DNA of 64,000 nt, taken from positions 1,488,001 through 1,552,000 of the forward strand of contig NC_135355.1 in NCBI RefSeq assembly GCF_051622035.1, read 5' to 3'. The notes under the pieces were generated by a model. It searched no databases. It was not told where the DNA came from and saw only the letters and a list, made by a program, of their open reading frames with translations. The DNA is from Arctopsyche grandis. Lineage: Eukaryota > Arthropoda > Insecta > Trichoptera > Hydropsychidae. Positions 9,327 through 21,702 of the stretch are shown here, in pieces. The translations under genes were made by a program, and so were the position numbers. Each line of letters starts with the position of its first letter. The stretch's first letter is position 1.

Positions 9327-12300
9327 ATGTATACGGTGAGTCCTTCAGCCCCCCTTCCCCCTTCCCCCTTCCCCCTACCTCCTACCCGCCCGCTCCACTC
9401 CCACGATGATGTGAATAACCTCCTATCTGATGTGATGTGTCTGATGTGCTCGTTTCAGGGGACCACAGCGGAGCAGGACACGCGCTTCAGCGACAAGGAG
9501 AAGAAGCTACTGAAGCAGATGAAGTTCGGAGATTGCCTCACGCAGCAGGTGAACTTTTGACAACTCGCCCCATCTACGACCGTCGTTAAAAGCGGTTTCT
9601 GTTTTATCGATTTTTTTTCCCTCATACATTCGCTCTAAACCTAAACCTAATTTCGCATCGATGTAGTTTCGCCTGATGGGCCTAACCCACTGAACGATCT
9701 TTTGAAGTTTTGTCCGAAGAAGAATAGAACACCAGCGCACTGTTTATTATTATTCAATGCTAGGTTTTATTGTCGGACAATTTGACAACTGAATATACAT
9801 ATATATATATATACAGGTAGTGCTCGAGTTGTTTTTTTTTTAAACATTACTATTGAATACGCCCCCTGCCCTTTGGAATAAGTTGAATGACGCATATTTT
9901 CGACAAATTAGTAAATATACACATTTTGAAGTGAATGAAATTGATACATTTCCTTCGAGTGTTGATACGTCTTGGTAAAAGTCGGAATTCTCGACCCTCT
10001 AGGCTCGGAAGCGAGGCTCACTCCTTCCTGTCATTACTTGCTCTTTGTAAGTACTCTGTAAGTATTGCCGTGCCCTGAATTGACTCGACTTTTACCTGAT
10101 GAAATACTCCGGTCGGACAGCATACGGAAGTATTCCACATGTTGCGAATGGAATATATACAGCAGCAGTCACATAAAACGGAACGCTTAAGCGAAACATG
10201 TTTTTGCGTGAAATTTCGTTAATCTTATATAAAAACAAAACCGAAAGTCATTTAAATGATAGGTTGTACCATAGTGCATTCGTATAACACCAAACGTGAA
10301 AAAAAAGGTGATAAAAATGAGTTGGGGAGAAATTTAATGGAGGGCAGATTTTACGACCGTGCGTTGACTTCATGGTTAAATGAAAGTAACACTATACATA
10401 TACATTTTTAATTTTATTACAGTCACATATTATTATTTACAACTTATAAAAAATAAATTAATATTTTGTAGCGGCTCCTTTCGATTTTATAACTTCTTTT
10501 ATTCGGTTTGGCATGGAATCTACTAAAGTTTTTAAATTTTCGATTGGGAGGTCTTCGTACCATATCTTTTCTATTATTTCTTTCAACGATTTAAGAGTAG
10601 TAACATTGTTCTTCCTTATCCTGTACTCGATACACATCCATAAATTTTCGATTGGATTTAAATCGGGACTTTTGCCAGGCCATGGTAGTGTCTTTACACC
10701 CATTTCTTGTAAATAGTCCCGAACCTAAAAAAAAGTAAAAAAAAAAATTCAGTTTTTTGATTGAAATTTTATAATTTATATTCAATGCTATCAAATAAAA
10801 TGAATACTCACCAATTTAGCTCGATGACAAGGGGCAGAGTCATCTTGAAAAATTATATCATCGGAATATGAAAGGTGGTTTTCCATCGATGGGACAAAGC
10901 TTTCTTCTAAAATTTTTTTATATTTTTTTCCATCGATGGCACCTTGTAGAAACTCCAATTGTCCAATGTTATGGTACGAAAAGCATCCCCAGACCATTTG
11001 ACTTGGAGGATGCGTAACAGTTTTAAGGGTACAATTTTCACTATACCTTTCGCCAACTTTCCTTCGGACATACGGAAAACCATCAGGGCTATAGAGGTTA
11101 AACTTTGTTTCGTCGGAAAGTATCACTCGTTGCCAATCTGATGGACTCCAATTTTCATGTGCTTTCGCCCATTCCAATCGATTGTTTTTCATTCTCTTGG
11201 TTAGTAGTGTTTTTTTTTGCAGCTTTCCGACCGTACAGTCCAGCTTCTCTGAGTCGCCTTCTTACTGTTGAGTCGCTGATCTCCATGGAAAATTGTGAAG
11301 ATACATCTGTTCTTATTTCTACAGTAGTTTTGAATCGCTGCTGTAAAGATAACACGGTCTTGCCTCTCCGATGTGCATCTTTTCAGTCCGGTCCCCTTCT
11401 TACGATCAAAACTTCCAGATTCTCTTTTTTTTTCCAGTATTCTCGAAACAGTCGATATAGAACATCCCATTTTTTTGGAAATTGACCGAAAGGAAAATCC
11501 TGAACTCGCCAATGTCGCGATTTTTACACTCTTCTGCAATGATAACTGAGCTCGTTTTTTCATGTTGACGTGTTAAAATTCGAATTTGATGCTTTCTCCT
11601 CGAAAACCCACACTAAACTGAACGCAAATCTTAGATAACAATCATATTTAGAATATTTGGTCGTTAAAAACCCTACACATAAAGGGATAATCCTTTAATG
11701 GCCTCGAAGTCGTAAAATTCACAAGCGTTCCGTTTTATGTGACTGCTGGTGTATACACGCATTCGTTTGTGGGTTCAACACAAATTCGTCTAAATATGAA
11801 TCAAAACGGGCACGCGTTGTGCCAAATTGATCGTTGTCTCATCTTTATTTTCACACACACACATCCACATTTTGCGTATGTATTTATTTCACTATCATTT
11901 GAATCCACGAAATTATAACCACACTTACCGAAATTCGGAATATTCCCGTACGCTGCCCAACTATCTGAAATTATATGCAAACCAGGCAGTATATGTCGGG
12001 AGTATTTCATCGGGTAAAAGCCGAGTTAATTCAGGGCACGGCAATACTTGGAGTAGTCGCAAAGAGCAACCGATGACGGGGAAGAGTGGATCGACCGAGC
12101 CTAGAGAATTCCAACTTTTACCAACGTCTTTTGTGTTGAAGGCCCGCTATTTCCAACTAGAATTAGTTCGATCGAACCCCAGTGGTTTGGTAAGTCTATC
12201 TCCAGGGTTCGGCGGATTCATATGATTCGGGTGCCAATTAATAAGGGTTCGATGAATGCACATATGAAGCTGGTGGGGGTCAGTACCTCCGACGAGGTTA

Positions 12301-15300
12301 AGAACCACTGCTCTAATATATCTTGCAACCATATAAAATAAACTAAAGAGGTCCAATAATGATTGTATTTTTCCAAAACTAGTTCCATCTTCTTCATTGT
12401 TGTTAAAATGTAAGCCACAATCTAAAATACTCGGCAGTTGGGGATTTCCATCTGGATGATTATAAATTCAGTCATTCCGGTGTAAACCAGTCTGTATAAA
12501 TATTGACACAGATTACACGACCCGTGTTCAATGCATTTTTTTTTTTCAACGCTACTTGGAAAGGCTAGCGGGTGGTGTTCTTGTTTATTTTTTATATACT
12601 CAAAATACAACGCCTATTGGCGTATTTCAAACTTGTTGGCAAAACGCTGATCGGCGTTGGTCAACTTTCAAAGGCATTCACGTGGTAGCCAAAAAATTAA
12701 AAGCTCGTTATCATAGAATCGCTCTCAGCCTCCAAAAATGTTTGTTCATTGTTTGCTAAACTTCTTCTCTCTCTCTCTCTTTTCGATGGCTCGCTTTTAG
12801 ACGATGCTTTTGTTATCAATGACCGTTGTTCTATGCTCGTTATGCTTCCTATCTTGCCGATGGGTCTCATTTCTTCAGTGGTGACTGGCCTTCAGTTACA
12901 CGAGTGTGTGAAATGTTTTTTTTACTCGTGTGTGTGTGTATGTTACATTTAGGTGGACATGTCGAAGGTGAAGTTGGACGTGATAAAGCCGTGGATCACC
13001 AAGAAGATAACGGAGCTGCTGAACATGGAGGACGACGTGGTAGTAGAGTATGTCAACAATCAGCTAGAAGAAAAGGTATATTTTGAATGTTTTCTGACGT
13101 GCATTTTGTTTCAAACAGTGATAAATCATAGTATGAAGAGATACCACATAGACAAAAAAAAAAAAAAAAAAAAAATATTGGCGTCGATAGTTAAAATTGA
13201 TTTAGTGTGGTAATTGTTTTTGTACCCGATTAGCTCTATTCGATATATGACGCGGCCGAAGAAGCTGCGGCCGAGCCGTTGGCGCAATCACTTGTCCGTC
13301 TGCCTACAACGTGTCCAGCTGCCGCCTGCTCTGCTGCCTTCGCCCCGCCTCTTTGCACTGGCCAATTATCTGATTTGAATGGTATTTCGGCGAATACTAC
13401 CTAAGAACTATCCGGAATCTTAAATTATTCCTTTTCGACTTCGGGCTCCTTAACTTCATTGTTTTTTTATGTGCATATATTATATATATGTATAATACAC
13501 ACATTGCCAACCGAAAACATAATGAATAAATTTCTATTAACGCCGAAATTTTAGATCATATATATATATATATATATTAATTAGCATAGGGGTGATTTTT
13601 AACAGTCGTGAAATGTAACCGTGATCAGTTTTGGAGTCACGGTTCGCTCTGGAAGTTCTGCATAATTTGGGTAGCAAATCGAAACCTTACAGATTCACCA
13701 GTCAACGTTGGACTCTAATTTGTCACCGCTCTCTCCGCATACCCCTCGCCGGGTCGCCGTGGGACCGCCGCGACTCCTCAGCCGGACACCACTTCTCCTC
13801 CTCCTCGCTCTACTCTACTCTGCTCATCGTGTTCGTGTCGTCGAATGCAGCCGACAGCGGTGCGCCTCTGGTGCGCCTCCATTGCTATCATTGATTCATT
13901 TTTATTACACACTTGCTACTTTAGATTTTATAAACCGGTGGCTCCAAAATATGATACACGGTTGACATTTTGTCGTTTAGTCTTGTCTAAAAGAAAGAAA
14001 AGAAAAGAAAAAAAAAACAAACAAACAAAAAGGGAGTGCGTTGATACTGTTTCTGTTTTATATATTAGATATATTCTATATCGTACGGATGATTATATAA
14101 ACCAACTCTTGCTTTGTTTGGTTTTTTTTTTTTTTTGTATATTGTAATTTTATATATTTGTATGATAAAATAATATTCGGACAGTCGATATATTCTTGCT
14201 AGAACTATTCTTTATGTTGTGGCCTACTGGAATCGCTCGAATTGTATGAAACTATTTTTAAATGATTATCTATATCATAAGAGTATATATGTATATATGT
14301 TAGTTTATTATTTTTAAAATATTGTAATTTCGCTGTTTTATAAACGTTCCGATTTTGCCTGTTTAGTTTCCATGTCCAAAGAAAATGCAGATAAACTTAA
14401 CGGGTTTTTTAAATGGAAAGAATGCTAGACTGTTTATGGGCGAGCTGTGGGAGCTGCTGCTCAGTGCTCAGACTTCCGAAACCGGCATCCCCGAGTCGTT
14501 TGTACAACAGAAAAAGGAAGAAATTAAAAAGCGGATGGTGCGTATCATCGCGTTCCGACGTGTATACCGATGTGTGTGTGTGTGACCGATTTTTTTAACC
14601 GTTTGTTTGCGTTTGCAGGAAGAAGACGAAAGGGCTAAAGAGAATAAGATTGGAAGCGGCGGAAGAGAACGTCGCCGTGACCATCACAGGAGTCGTACCA
14701 GATCTAGAGATCGTCGCTCCAGAGACAACCATCGAAGGTAGTCGTCATTGTCGTGTTCGACATTTGTCATTGTCGTATTCGACACTTTCAATCTAATCGA
14801 GTTTTTTTTTAGGTCGCGATCTAGAGGCCGACGAGATTCGAGGAGTAAAAGTCCAGTGCAGAGGCAGGAGAAGAAGGACGGCCATTTGAGTCCGCCCGGT
14901 CTTGCCACCGATCTGCCCAAACACTTGTACAAAGAAGACGCCGAGAAGAAAGGTTTTTCTTGTGTGACGTTTTTGTGTGTATCCGATTAGGTTGTTGCTT
15001 AAAAACTCATCGTTGAATGGTTTTCTTTTACAGAGAACGGTAATAAATCGCCCGGTGTTCCCGCCGACGACAAGACTGCAAACAATCACAATGCTGAAAG
15101 TCAGTCGGATCGACGCTCGCTAACTAAAGTGCCCAATTCAAAGGACGAGAAGTCGAGCGTTGAAAAGTCTCCCAACGCTAGGTAATTTTAAAGCGCAATA
15201 ATTAGCGATCTGTCGGTTTATTATGTTTATTTTTTTTTTAAATCACATCGATCGTTGCAGGCTGTCGAAAGGAAAGTCGGTGTCGCCGCACGGTGCTAAA

Positions 15301-17984
15301 AATGGAAAACCAAAAAGAGACTCGAGCTCTTCGAGTACGTCGTCGCACAATCAGACGGCGCTCGCTAAAAGAACGAGTCCCAAAAGACATTCTAGCACCG
15401 ATTCCAGCAAGAGTGGTGCTCAATTTTCCCGTGATTTTTTGTTGTTGTTGTTGTTACGTCTGGTCTTCGATGGAAAATAATCGATGAAAATTGTGTTTCA
15501 GGGCGGAGTCGCAATAAAGACGAATCTGAAATTAGAAAGTCGTCGACGTCTGTTCAAAAGAAGCGGCACTATCGCAATAATAAAGATTCTTCTACTAGTC
15601 CTAGTCCTCATCGTCATTCGCGTAGAGATAGGTAAATATATACTAATTAGTAGTAAATTGTGTTTGTTTCATAGTGAACGGTGTTTATTTTGTTGTTTTA
15701 TTTTATTTTTATAGCAGTCGCAGATCCCGCAGGTCCCTCGATCGCGATAGAGAGAGGGAACGTGAAAGGGAAAGGGAAAGAGAGCGGGAAAGGGATAGAG
15801 AAAGACGTCGCCGTGAAATGGAAAGAGAGAGAGAACGTGAACGAGATAGGGAGCGCCGTCGTCGTGATCGTGAGAGACGGTAAAAATCAGCCAGTTTATC
15901 GTTGCGTATGTGTGTTTTTTTGTGTCTTAATTTTTAATTCATAATGCAGGTCTCGGGAGCGGCGTCGGTCGCTAGAGAGAAGAGAAAGAGAGAGGAGACG
16001 GTCGAGGAGTAGGTCTCGGACAAAAAGATCCAGGGACAGGTAGCTTTATATTGTAATTTAAAATGTTAGCTCTTTGGCGTTGACTGGGTTTAAATTTTAC
16101 TTGTACTTTTAATTGCAGACGTTCCAAAGATCGTCGCGTGTCTAGCAAGGATTGTGATAGAAGATCGAGGGACAGGGATCGAAGGTGGAGTCGGGATAAA
16201 CGCGTCAGTCGGGATCGGCACTGGAGTCGGGATAGGCGTGTGAGTAGAGATAGACGTGTTGGTAGCCGCGACAGGCGTCTAAGCCACGAAAGAGCGAGTC
16301 GTGAAAGACCCAACAGCCGTGATCGTAGAGGAAGTAGAGAGAGAAAGCCAAGCAGAGAGAAGAGGCCGAGTCGTGAAAGAAAAAGTATAATTCAATTCTT
16401 AGATCCCCGATCGATTGGTATCGGTGGTAAATTTGATTAATTTATTTTATATTTGACGTTTCAGATTCGAGGGATCGTCCGGGATCTCGCGAAAGGCGTA
16501 CATCCGTTGAAAGAATCTCATCCAAAGCCGGAGATAGTCGCAGCAAAGAGAATCGAGACTATCGCAGCTCAAGTCGAGCTTCCTCCGAAGCACCTAATGC
16601 TGCATTTAATAAAAGTGCAGATACAAGTAAAAATGACGCTAAAGCCGCTTCGCTGTATTCCGATGATGAAACGACCAAATTCAAACCAAACGAAAAGTCA
16701 GTAGAGCAATTCGCCAAGAGTTTGTCGAGAACTCCGTCGCCTTTCCTTAAGAAACATGAAATTGACGCGATGAAAGATGAAAAGTCCGAATCGGATAAAA
16801 ACGAGAGTAGTAAAGTTTTCTCCGAAAACTCGTCTAAATCAAAAAGAAAAGCAGAGTCACCGTCGGATTCGGAAAGTTCCGATAAGAGCAGCACTGTCAA
16901 GTCTAAATCCAAATTGAAGAAGCGTAAAGATCGTACGCACACTAAGCATGTGAAGAAATCAAAGAAATCTTCGTCTTCTAGTGACAGTGGATCTGAACAT
17001 TCGTCGTCTTCGGACTCGGAGGACGACAAGAAAAAGAAAACCAAAAAGATAGCGAGGAAAAAGAATGTCAAAAAATTGAAAAAAGTCAAAAAGACTCATT
17101 CTTCCAGTTCAGACGATTCTAGTTCCGACGAAGACGTCAAAGCCAAGTCGGTCAAAACTAAAAGTCGGTCGAGACGTGACGACTCCAGCTCGGACGAAAA
17201 TAAAGTCAGCGCGTCGGAAGATCGCTCTAAAAAATCTCGCGTGAAGGACGCTTCTCCAGACAAATACAAATCTAGTAAGAAAGACAAAGAACCAAAGGGC
17301 AAAAAAGATGTGTCCGGCTCCGATGTAGAGATGCGGGGCAAAACGTATTCTGCGACTAGTCCCAACACCGATGTTGAAGTGTTGCCGTCGAAAGAAGACA
17401 GAGTAAAACCTTCCAGATCGAGATCAACGGACAGTTCTGAACCGGAGATGAAAAAGTCTAGAAAATCCAGCCGCGATTTGAGCAACTCGTCGAGAAACAA
17501 AGATAAATCTCCCGTCCCCGACAAGCACAAAAAGTCCTCTTCGAAACCAGACGCCGCCGACCTGAAAACCGGCAGCAAACCAAAGACTTCTTCCGGCTCG
17601 CAAGAATCTGGCAAAGCAGATGCCAAAAAAGGTCCGGTCGACGATGCGAAAAAGATTAAGAAACGCGAAAAGGACGTATCGTCCTCTGACAGCGACAAAC
17701 AGTCGAAGAAGAAACAACGCAAGGACAAAAACGGTTCAGAGTCTTCGGATTCTGACAGTGACGAGCCAAAAAAGTCCAAAAAGCATTCAAAAAAGCACAA
17801 GAAACACTCGAAGAAGCATAAGAAACACAAAAAACACAAAAAGACGAATAAATCTAAAAAGGACAGCTCCGGCAGTGAGCCGGAAGTCGACGAGAAGGTG
17901 AACAATGAAGATTTGGAGAAAAAGCTCCGGGAACGAGCCCTGAAATCAATGAAGCGGCAAACGAGTATATCGACATCTGAGTAA
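9327..17984 (+). CDS. SRRM1: SRRM1 / SRm160 splicing coactivator
   Basis: Nuclear SR-related protein that bridges exon-bound SR proteins and snRNPs and promotes splicing and 3'-end processing. Thirteen coding exons join in frame to about 1041 residues: 9327-9335, 9459-9548, 12953-13075, 14367-14537, 14619-14737, 14813-14952, 15034-15181, 15261-15415, 15502-15631, 15715-15879, 15950-16039, 16119-16384 and 16465-17984. All donors are GT and all acceptors AG; the exon 8 donor could lie three bases earlier. Exons 2-4 encode the PWI domain, with PWI at residues 46-48 and MQINLTGFLNGKNA closely matching vertebrate SRRM1. Exons 5-13 encode the RS-rich region: RE/RD repeats in exons 10-12, then a long Ser/Lys/Asp-rich tail with a basic KHKKH tract near the end. 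The start ATG is preceded by CAACC, and N-terminal residues (GTTAEQDTRFS) match the family. Intron 2 (3.4 kb) hosts a Tc1 element. Polyadenylation signals at 18142 and 18563. Confidence 0.93.
10160..11751 (-). mobile_element. Tc1-like DNA transposon (DD34E), copy 1
   Basis: Inverted ends CA-G/C-CAGCAGTCACATAAAAC with TA on both sides (10158-10159, 11752-11753), as expected for Tc1/mariner. About 1.6 kb long, with a degraded transposase on the - strand. The second copy at 33597-35244 belongs to a related but clearly diverged subfamily, with different terminal sequence. Confidence 0.85.
10458..11563 (-). pseudogene. Tc1-like transposase, frameshifted, with one intron
   Basis: DDE transposase of a Tc1-like element. 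The N-terminal helix-turn-helix region starts MKKRAQLSLQKSVKIA (11563) and contains FRSISKKMGCSISTVSRIL. The catalytic triad is visible as LSDETKF, FQDDSAPCH and SPDLNPIENLW, and the second Asp is separated from the Glu by 34 residues, giving DD34E. The frame is broken near 11350 and near 11215, so no full-length protein can be made. An intron of 87 bp (10725-10811, GT-AG) splits the gene between the second and third catalytic residues; the C-terminal exon is 10458-10724. The same intron position and length occur in copy 2. It lies antisense inside SRRM1 intron 2. Confidence 0.82.
12180..12310. mobile_element. hAT-like MITE fragment
   Basis: It begins CAGTGGTTTGG and ends GGTTAAGAACCACTG, the typical terminal inverted sequence of hAT-type MITEs. 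The flanking 8 bp do not match, so boundaries are uncertain. It lies in SRRM1 intron 2. Confidence 0.4.
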
Positions 17985-19415
17985 TTGTTTAATTTATGAT
18001 TATTACCATGTTTTACGTTCTCTACTATATAGTTTATACATATAACCACACATCGTTGATGTTAGTTTTAAATATTAAAATTCAGTCAAAAATTACGCAG
18101 GTTCGACATCTGCGTAGCATTTCTTTCATTTAGTGTAAATTAATAAAGTAATTTGCGATTCAGTTCGCGAATATTTAACATATTTTAGCATATTTAATGT
18201 ATGTATATCGTAAGGAAAGCTTATTGAAAATTAGCCCCCCCCCCCCTCCCTCTTTAAGTATTTGTGGGATTATGAAGTTTCAATTATGCTTTTCTGTCGT
18301 TTCTTCTCTTTACTTTTTTTTTTTTTTTTTAATTCAGTCGGTATGTGTATTTAAATATGTATATTGTTTTAACTAGGCGTGGAAAATATTATATATATAT
18401 ATACGAATGATGATTATTCCTGTTCACATACATATATCTCATAAATGTTGTCATATCATATGCATACATGTGTTTTTTCATCTTTGATTTATGTTACTCA
18501 AAGTGGAATCTGTGTTGATACATATTTCTCTTGTAGTTTGTCGGACGAGTAATTCATATTTAAATAAACGAATGCAAACCTCAATCTTGTTTTATTATTG
18601 AAAATAATGCACAAACATTTTTTTTAAGGTACAAAGTATTTTTTTCTCAATGTACAGTTAAATCGCACCCTCAATCATCAGTCCTGAATTAATGATATTG
18701 AGAAGCCGTCTGATGAAGTTCGCAGTACATTTATTTGTATTGTAGATATATAGGATGCAAAGAAAGCACATTTTAAAGTTGTAAAATAACATTTTTATTC
18801 GATATATCTTTAAAATTCAATATATTTGACTATAATAATTACATATGTAAAAAATTTTGCATAATAAAATGTAAATAGTAAAATAGCTACTCGTAGCGTA
18901 ATATTTAAGTACATATACATATAGTATAAGGCAAGTTGATATAAATATTGTCTCTGCAGTGGACGGAATAAGAGTCAATAAGTACACGGTCTATCTAGTC
19001 TTTCAAGTGGAATTCACCAGCGCACTCTCTCTCGGTGCTTAAATGCATCGCGCATGACTACAAACCCTCAAAATTTTCATTAAAAATCAGTCAACGACTT
19101 ATCGTCGATCGAACATATACATACATATATCAACGTTTATAAAATAACAATTAAATTAAATTGATTGAACCGGCAATATAAATTTGTATACAGGAATTGT
19201 ACCGTATATATGTAAAGTTACATATCAAGGTTTTCTTTACAAACTATTCTTAATATTTATATAAAATTACATTATGGAATGTATTATATATATATATATT
19301 TAATACTTGAGGCCTCTTCTGGATTGAATACAATTTGTTCAAGAGCACCTTTTCTCTACTCGGACGTGTACACGTAGCGATTGTGATAAGAGAGCAATAA
19401 ACGGTATATATGGCG
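17985..19415. other. Convergent 3' intergenic region, SRRM1 and yurt
   Basis: No gene was found. It holds the SRRM1 3' UTR with AATAAA at 18142-18147 and 18563-18568, and the yurt 3' UTR read on the - strand, with a candidate signal at 18794-18799 (TTTATT on +). AT-rich microsatellites and a C-run at about 18235-18247 are also present. The two transcripts may overlap at their tails. Confidence 0.5.
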
Positions 19416-21422
19416 TTAGAGTTGCGTCGTGATGACGGTCTTTCTATGGATGATGGTGATGTCTTTGTCTGTCGTCGTCGGAGAGCTCGGCTCGGACGTC
19501 ACCAGCCACGGAGAGAGCTGGGTGATCGACTGGTTGGCTACTACGTCCGCCGACGGGGTTTGTCGTGCCGGTGTCACAGTTACGGTCGTCGCAGTCGAAG
19601 GTGGCTCGACTACGACTATAGACACGTATTGATTCGAGTTTGTGGTCGTCGGTTTGGGTGCTTCGATGGGTGATAACGGTTCGTTCAAGACTTTCGGAGA
19701 CGGCGACGAGGGAGACGGCAGGTTGACGTTGCAAGAGTCGTTGAAGAATTTCAATTCGTTGTCTTTCGCTTTCAAAATATTGCACTTCAGCTGACCGGGC
19801 GGCAGAGGTTTCCCGCACGTGCCTAAATATTTAGATTGATTGTTCGGGATCTCGGCCGGGGAAGACGTGTCGATGAGTAGTTCGTTGCGGACTTCGTTTC
19901 TCGAGTCGTCTACGTTCAGTTTATCTTTGACTAAGCTCTTCAGCAGGTCGTTCAGCGGATTGACTACGTTAGTGTCGCTTCCTGACGCGCAACTACAAGA
20001 CGTACTCTGGCTATTGTTTATGCTCTGTAAGAAATCCTTCTTATTGTCTTTCTTAAACAGGACTTTATTAGAGATGGAGTCTTCTTTAGAGACGTCTTCG
20101 ATCGGAGGCGTGTCCGATAGATCGATGAGCTTAGTCTGCTCTGCGGACGCTCGCGCTTCGTTGCCTTCTTCCTCGTCGGAAGGCTTCGACGTCGATTTCA
20201 ACGTAGACGAGTCGTATTGAGCGGCGGTATCGGTCGATTCTGCGGGCTCGTTCTGTGTCGAGCTCGTCGCTACGTTCTCCGTCGTCTTGCTGCCCTGCTT
20301 CTCCCTCTCTCTCAATACGTGCGATTGGCGGCGGGCGAACCGTTGACTGGGCCTACGTTCGAACTGAACGGTGCGACGAGCCCTATTCTGCTGCGTCGTC
20401 TGGTACTCGGTCTTTCCCGAGTACTGGAACCGGGATCCCATTCGGAAGAAGTTCTGTCGGGCCGACGGGCCTTTGATCGGAGCTCTCAATCTGAAGAAAG
20501 TGTGATGCTCGACGGCGCACTTCCACAAATGTTTGCAAGCCTTTTCGTTGTGAAGTCTGAAGACGAAAGTGTGCTCCTGCTCTCGGCCCTGATCGTCGTC
20601 TTCGACGACGACCAACGTCAGCTTTTTCTTTTTGAAGTCTAGCTTGCTGATCTTGGGCCAGAAGAAGAGGCCGATCTTTTGGGGACCTTCGAACACTAGG
20701 ATGCCGGTGGGGGTGAGGCCGAGGTGGTATTCGCAGCCGTCTTTTCCCAACACTATGTGCATGTCCACGCCGTACATCTCCAGCCATTTGGCTTTGTTGA
20801 GGTAGTTGACCTCGGCCTGGGCCGGGCTGAGCCCCTTGCAGCGCTTGAACTCGTCCAGGATGGATATTTCGACGTCCTCCGTCTGGTTGGGGATGAAACG
20901 GAACTCGGAGACGGTGGCCGGGGTGTGGGAGGCGTCGTCGTAGTCGCCGAGCTCGGACTGCAGGGCGAGGGCGGCCAACTCCACGGCCACGGCCTGCGGG
21001 CACTCGAGCCGCCCCTCCAGGATGTCCTTCTTCAGCTGCAGGAAGAACTGGTAGCGGGTGAGCTCCTCCCTGAGCGCGTTCGGCTCCGACGAGTAGAACT
21101 TGACGCGCAGCCGCAGGGTGTAGGGCGGGCCGATCTTCACCTGCTTCTTGATGGTCTTGGTGGGGTCGAGCCAGTGCTTGACGTTGTTGGTGTCGGTGTA
21201 CTGCAGGCCGAAGTAGTCCTTCTCGATGAGGTCCAGCGAGTAGAACACCTGCTCGTAGAGGTCGCCGGCGGCCGCCTTCTTGGGCAGGGCGGCCGGCAGG
21301 TCCGTGTCGTCCAGCAGCAGCACTCGGCACACCGCCTGCTGCTTGTCGCCCCGCGAGCGCCCCCCACCCCCGCTACCCACGCCGCCCCTCGCCCTGCCCC
21401 GCCGGCTCAGGAAGCGCAGCAT
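19416..21422 (-). CDS. yrt: Yurt / EPB41L5-type FERM protein, single exon
   Basis: Cortical membrane-cytoskeleton adaptor of the Yurt/EPB41L5 group, which in animals limits the apical Crumbs complex and supports lateral junctions. The start is taken at the second Met (21422, MLRFLSRR), because vertebrate EPB41L5 begins MLSFFRR; an upstream in-frame ATG is at 21449. From 21422 it is 668 residues. FERM N lobe at about 30-105 ([12 protein letters not shown]), middle lobe at about 110-215 ([18 protein letters not shown]), C lobe at about 220-315 ([41 protein letters not shown]), then the FERM-adjacent segment with [10 protein letters not shown] and [12 protein letters not shown]. The C-terminal half is Ser/Thr-rich and disordered and ends TTQL, which fits a class I PDZ ligand. 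Unlike the vertebrate gene, the whole CDS has no intron. Its GC-rich first half contrasts with the surroundings. Confidence 0.93.
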   Translation of the reverse strand: MLRFLSRRGRARGGVGSGGGGRSRGDKQQAVCRVLLLDDTDLPAALPKKAAAGDLYEQVFYSLDLIEKDYFGLQYTDTNNVKHWLDPTKTIKKQVKIGPPYTLRLRVKFYSSEPNALREELTRYQFFLQLKKDILEGRLECPQAVAVELAALALQSELGDYDDASHTPATVSEFRFIPNQTEDVEISILDEFKRCKGLSPAQAEVNYLNKAKWLEMYGVDMHIVLGKDGCEYHLGLTPTGILVFEGPQKIGLFFWPKISKLDFKKKKLTLVVVEDDDQGREQEHTFVFRLHNEKACKHLWKCAVEHHTFFRLRAPIKGPSARQNFFRMGSRFQYSGKTEYQTTQQNRARRTVQFERRPSQRFARRQSHVLREREKQGSKTTENVATSSTQNEPAESTDTAAQYDSSTLKSTSKPSDEEEGNEARASAEQTKLIDLSDTPPIEDVSKEDSISNKVLFKKDNKKDFLQSINNSQSTSCSCASGSDTNVVNPLNDLLKSLVKDKLNVDDSRNEVRNELLIDTSSPAEIPNNQSKYLGTCGKPLPPGQLKCNILKAKDNELKFFNDSCNVNLPSPSSPSPKVLNEPLSPIEAPKPTTTNSNQYVSIVVVEPPSTATTVTVTPARQTPSADVVANQSITQLSPWLVTSEPSSPTTTDKDITIIHRKTVITTQL

Positions 21423-21553
21423 CTTCTGACACTTCCCCAGCACCAGCACGCCCCCTCGACGCGCACGCTCGCCAACACACTTTGTTTACAACCACCACTA
21501 CTGCCACTATTGCCACTACTCACACTACTCACACTTCTGACACTATATGACAC

Positions 21554-21555
<2 letters not shown>

Positions 21556-21587
<32 letters not shown>
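21556..21587. repeat. (CT)n microsatellite upstream of yurt
   Basis: About 16 CT units, roughly 135 bp upstream of the yurt start. Read on the - strand it is a (GA)n tract, a sequence type that can bind GAGA-factor-like proteins in insect promoters; a regulatory role is only inferred. Confidence 0.75.
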
Positions 21588-21590
<3 letters not shown>

Positions 21591-21702
21591 GTTCACTCTC
21601 GTCACTCACTACTGAAAAGCTTCTGCCCTCGATTGTCCATCTGACGGGTGACCGTCACCGCACTGAATGTTAAAAAGTCGAAAATGTTTGTTTACCATGC
21701 AT

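Larger units (their letters stand above)
9966..12130. mobile_element. TIR element with ~140-bp arms in SRRM1 intron 2
   Basis: The left arm (about 9966-10112) and right arm (about 11997-12130) are inverted copies sharing GGTAAAAGT-GGAATTCTC at the outer end and GATGAAATACTCC at the inner end. A third copy of the arm is at about 48258-48368. The interior is mostly the Tc1 element at 10160-11751. Superfamily not identified. Confidence 0.55.

Noticed and set aside
16559-18049. Long antisense frames under SRRM1 exon 13 (176 and 317 codons)
   Set aside because: Mirror of Ser/Lys/Asp-rich codons giving Phe/Leu/Ser-rich products; the sense strand has clear family homology and splice sites.
20383-21644. 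Antisense and alternative frames over yurt (306 and 315 codons)
   Set aside because: GC-rich codon bias keeps other frames open; only the yurt frame has FERM motifs.
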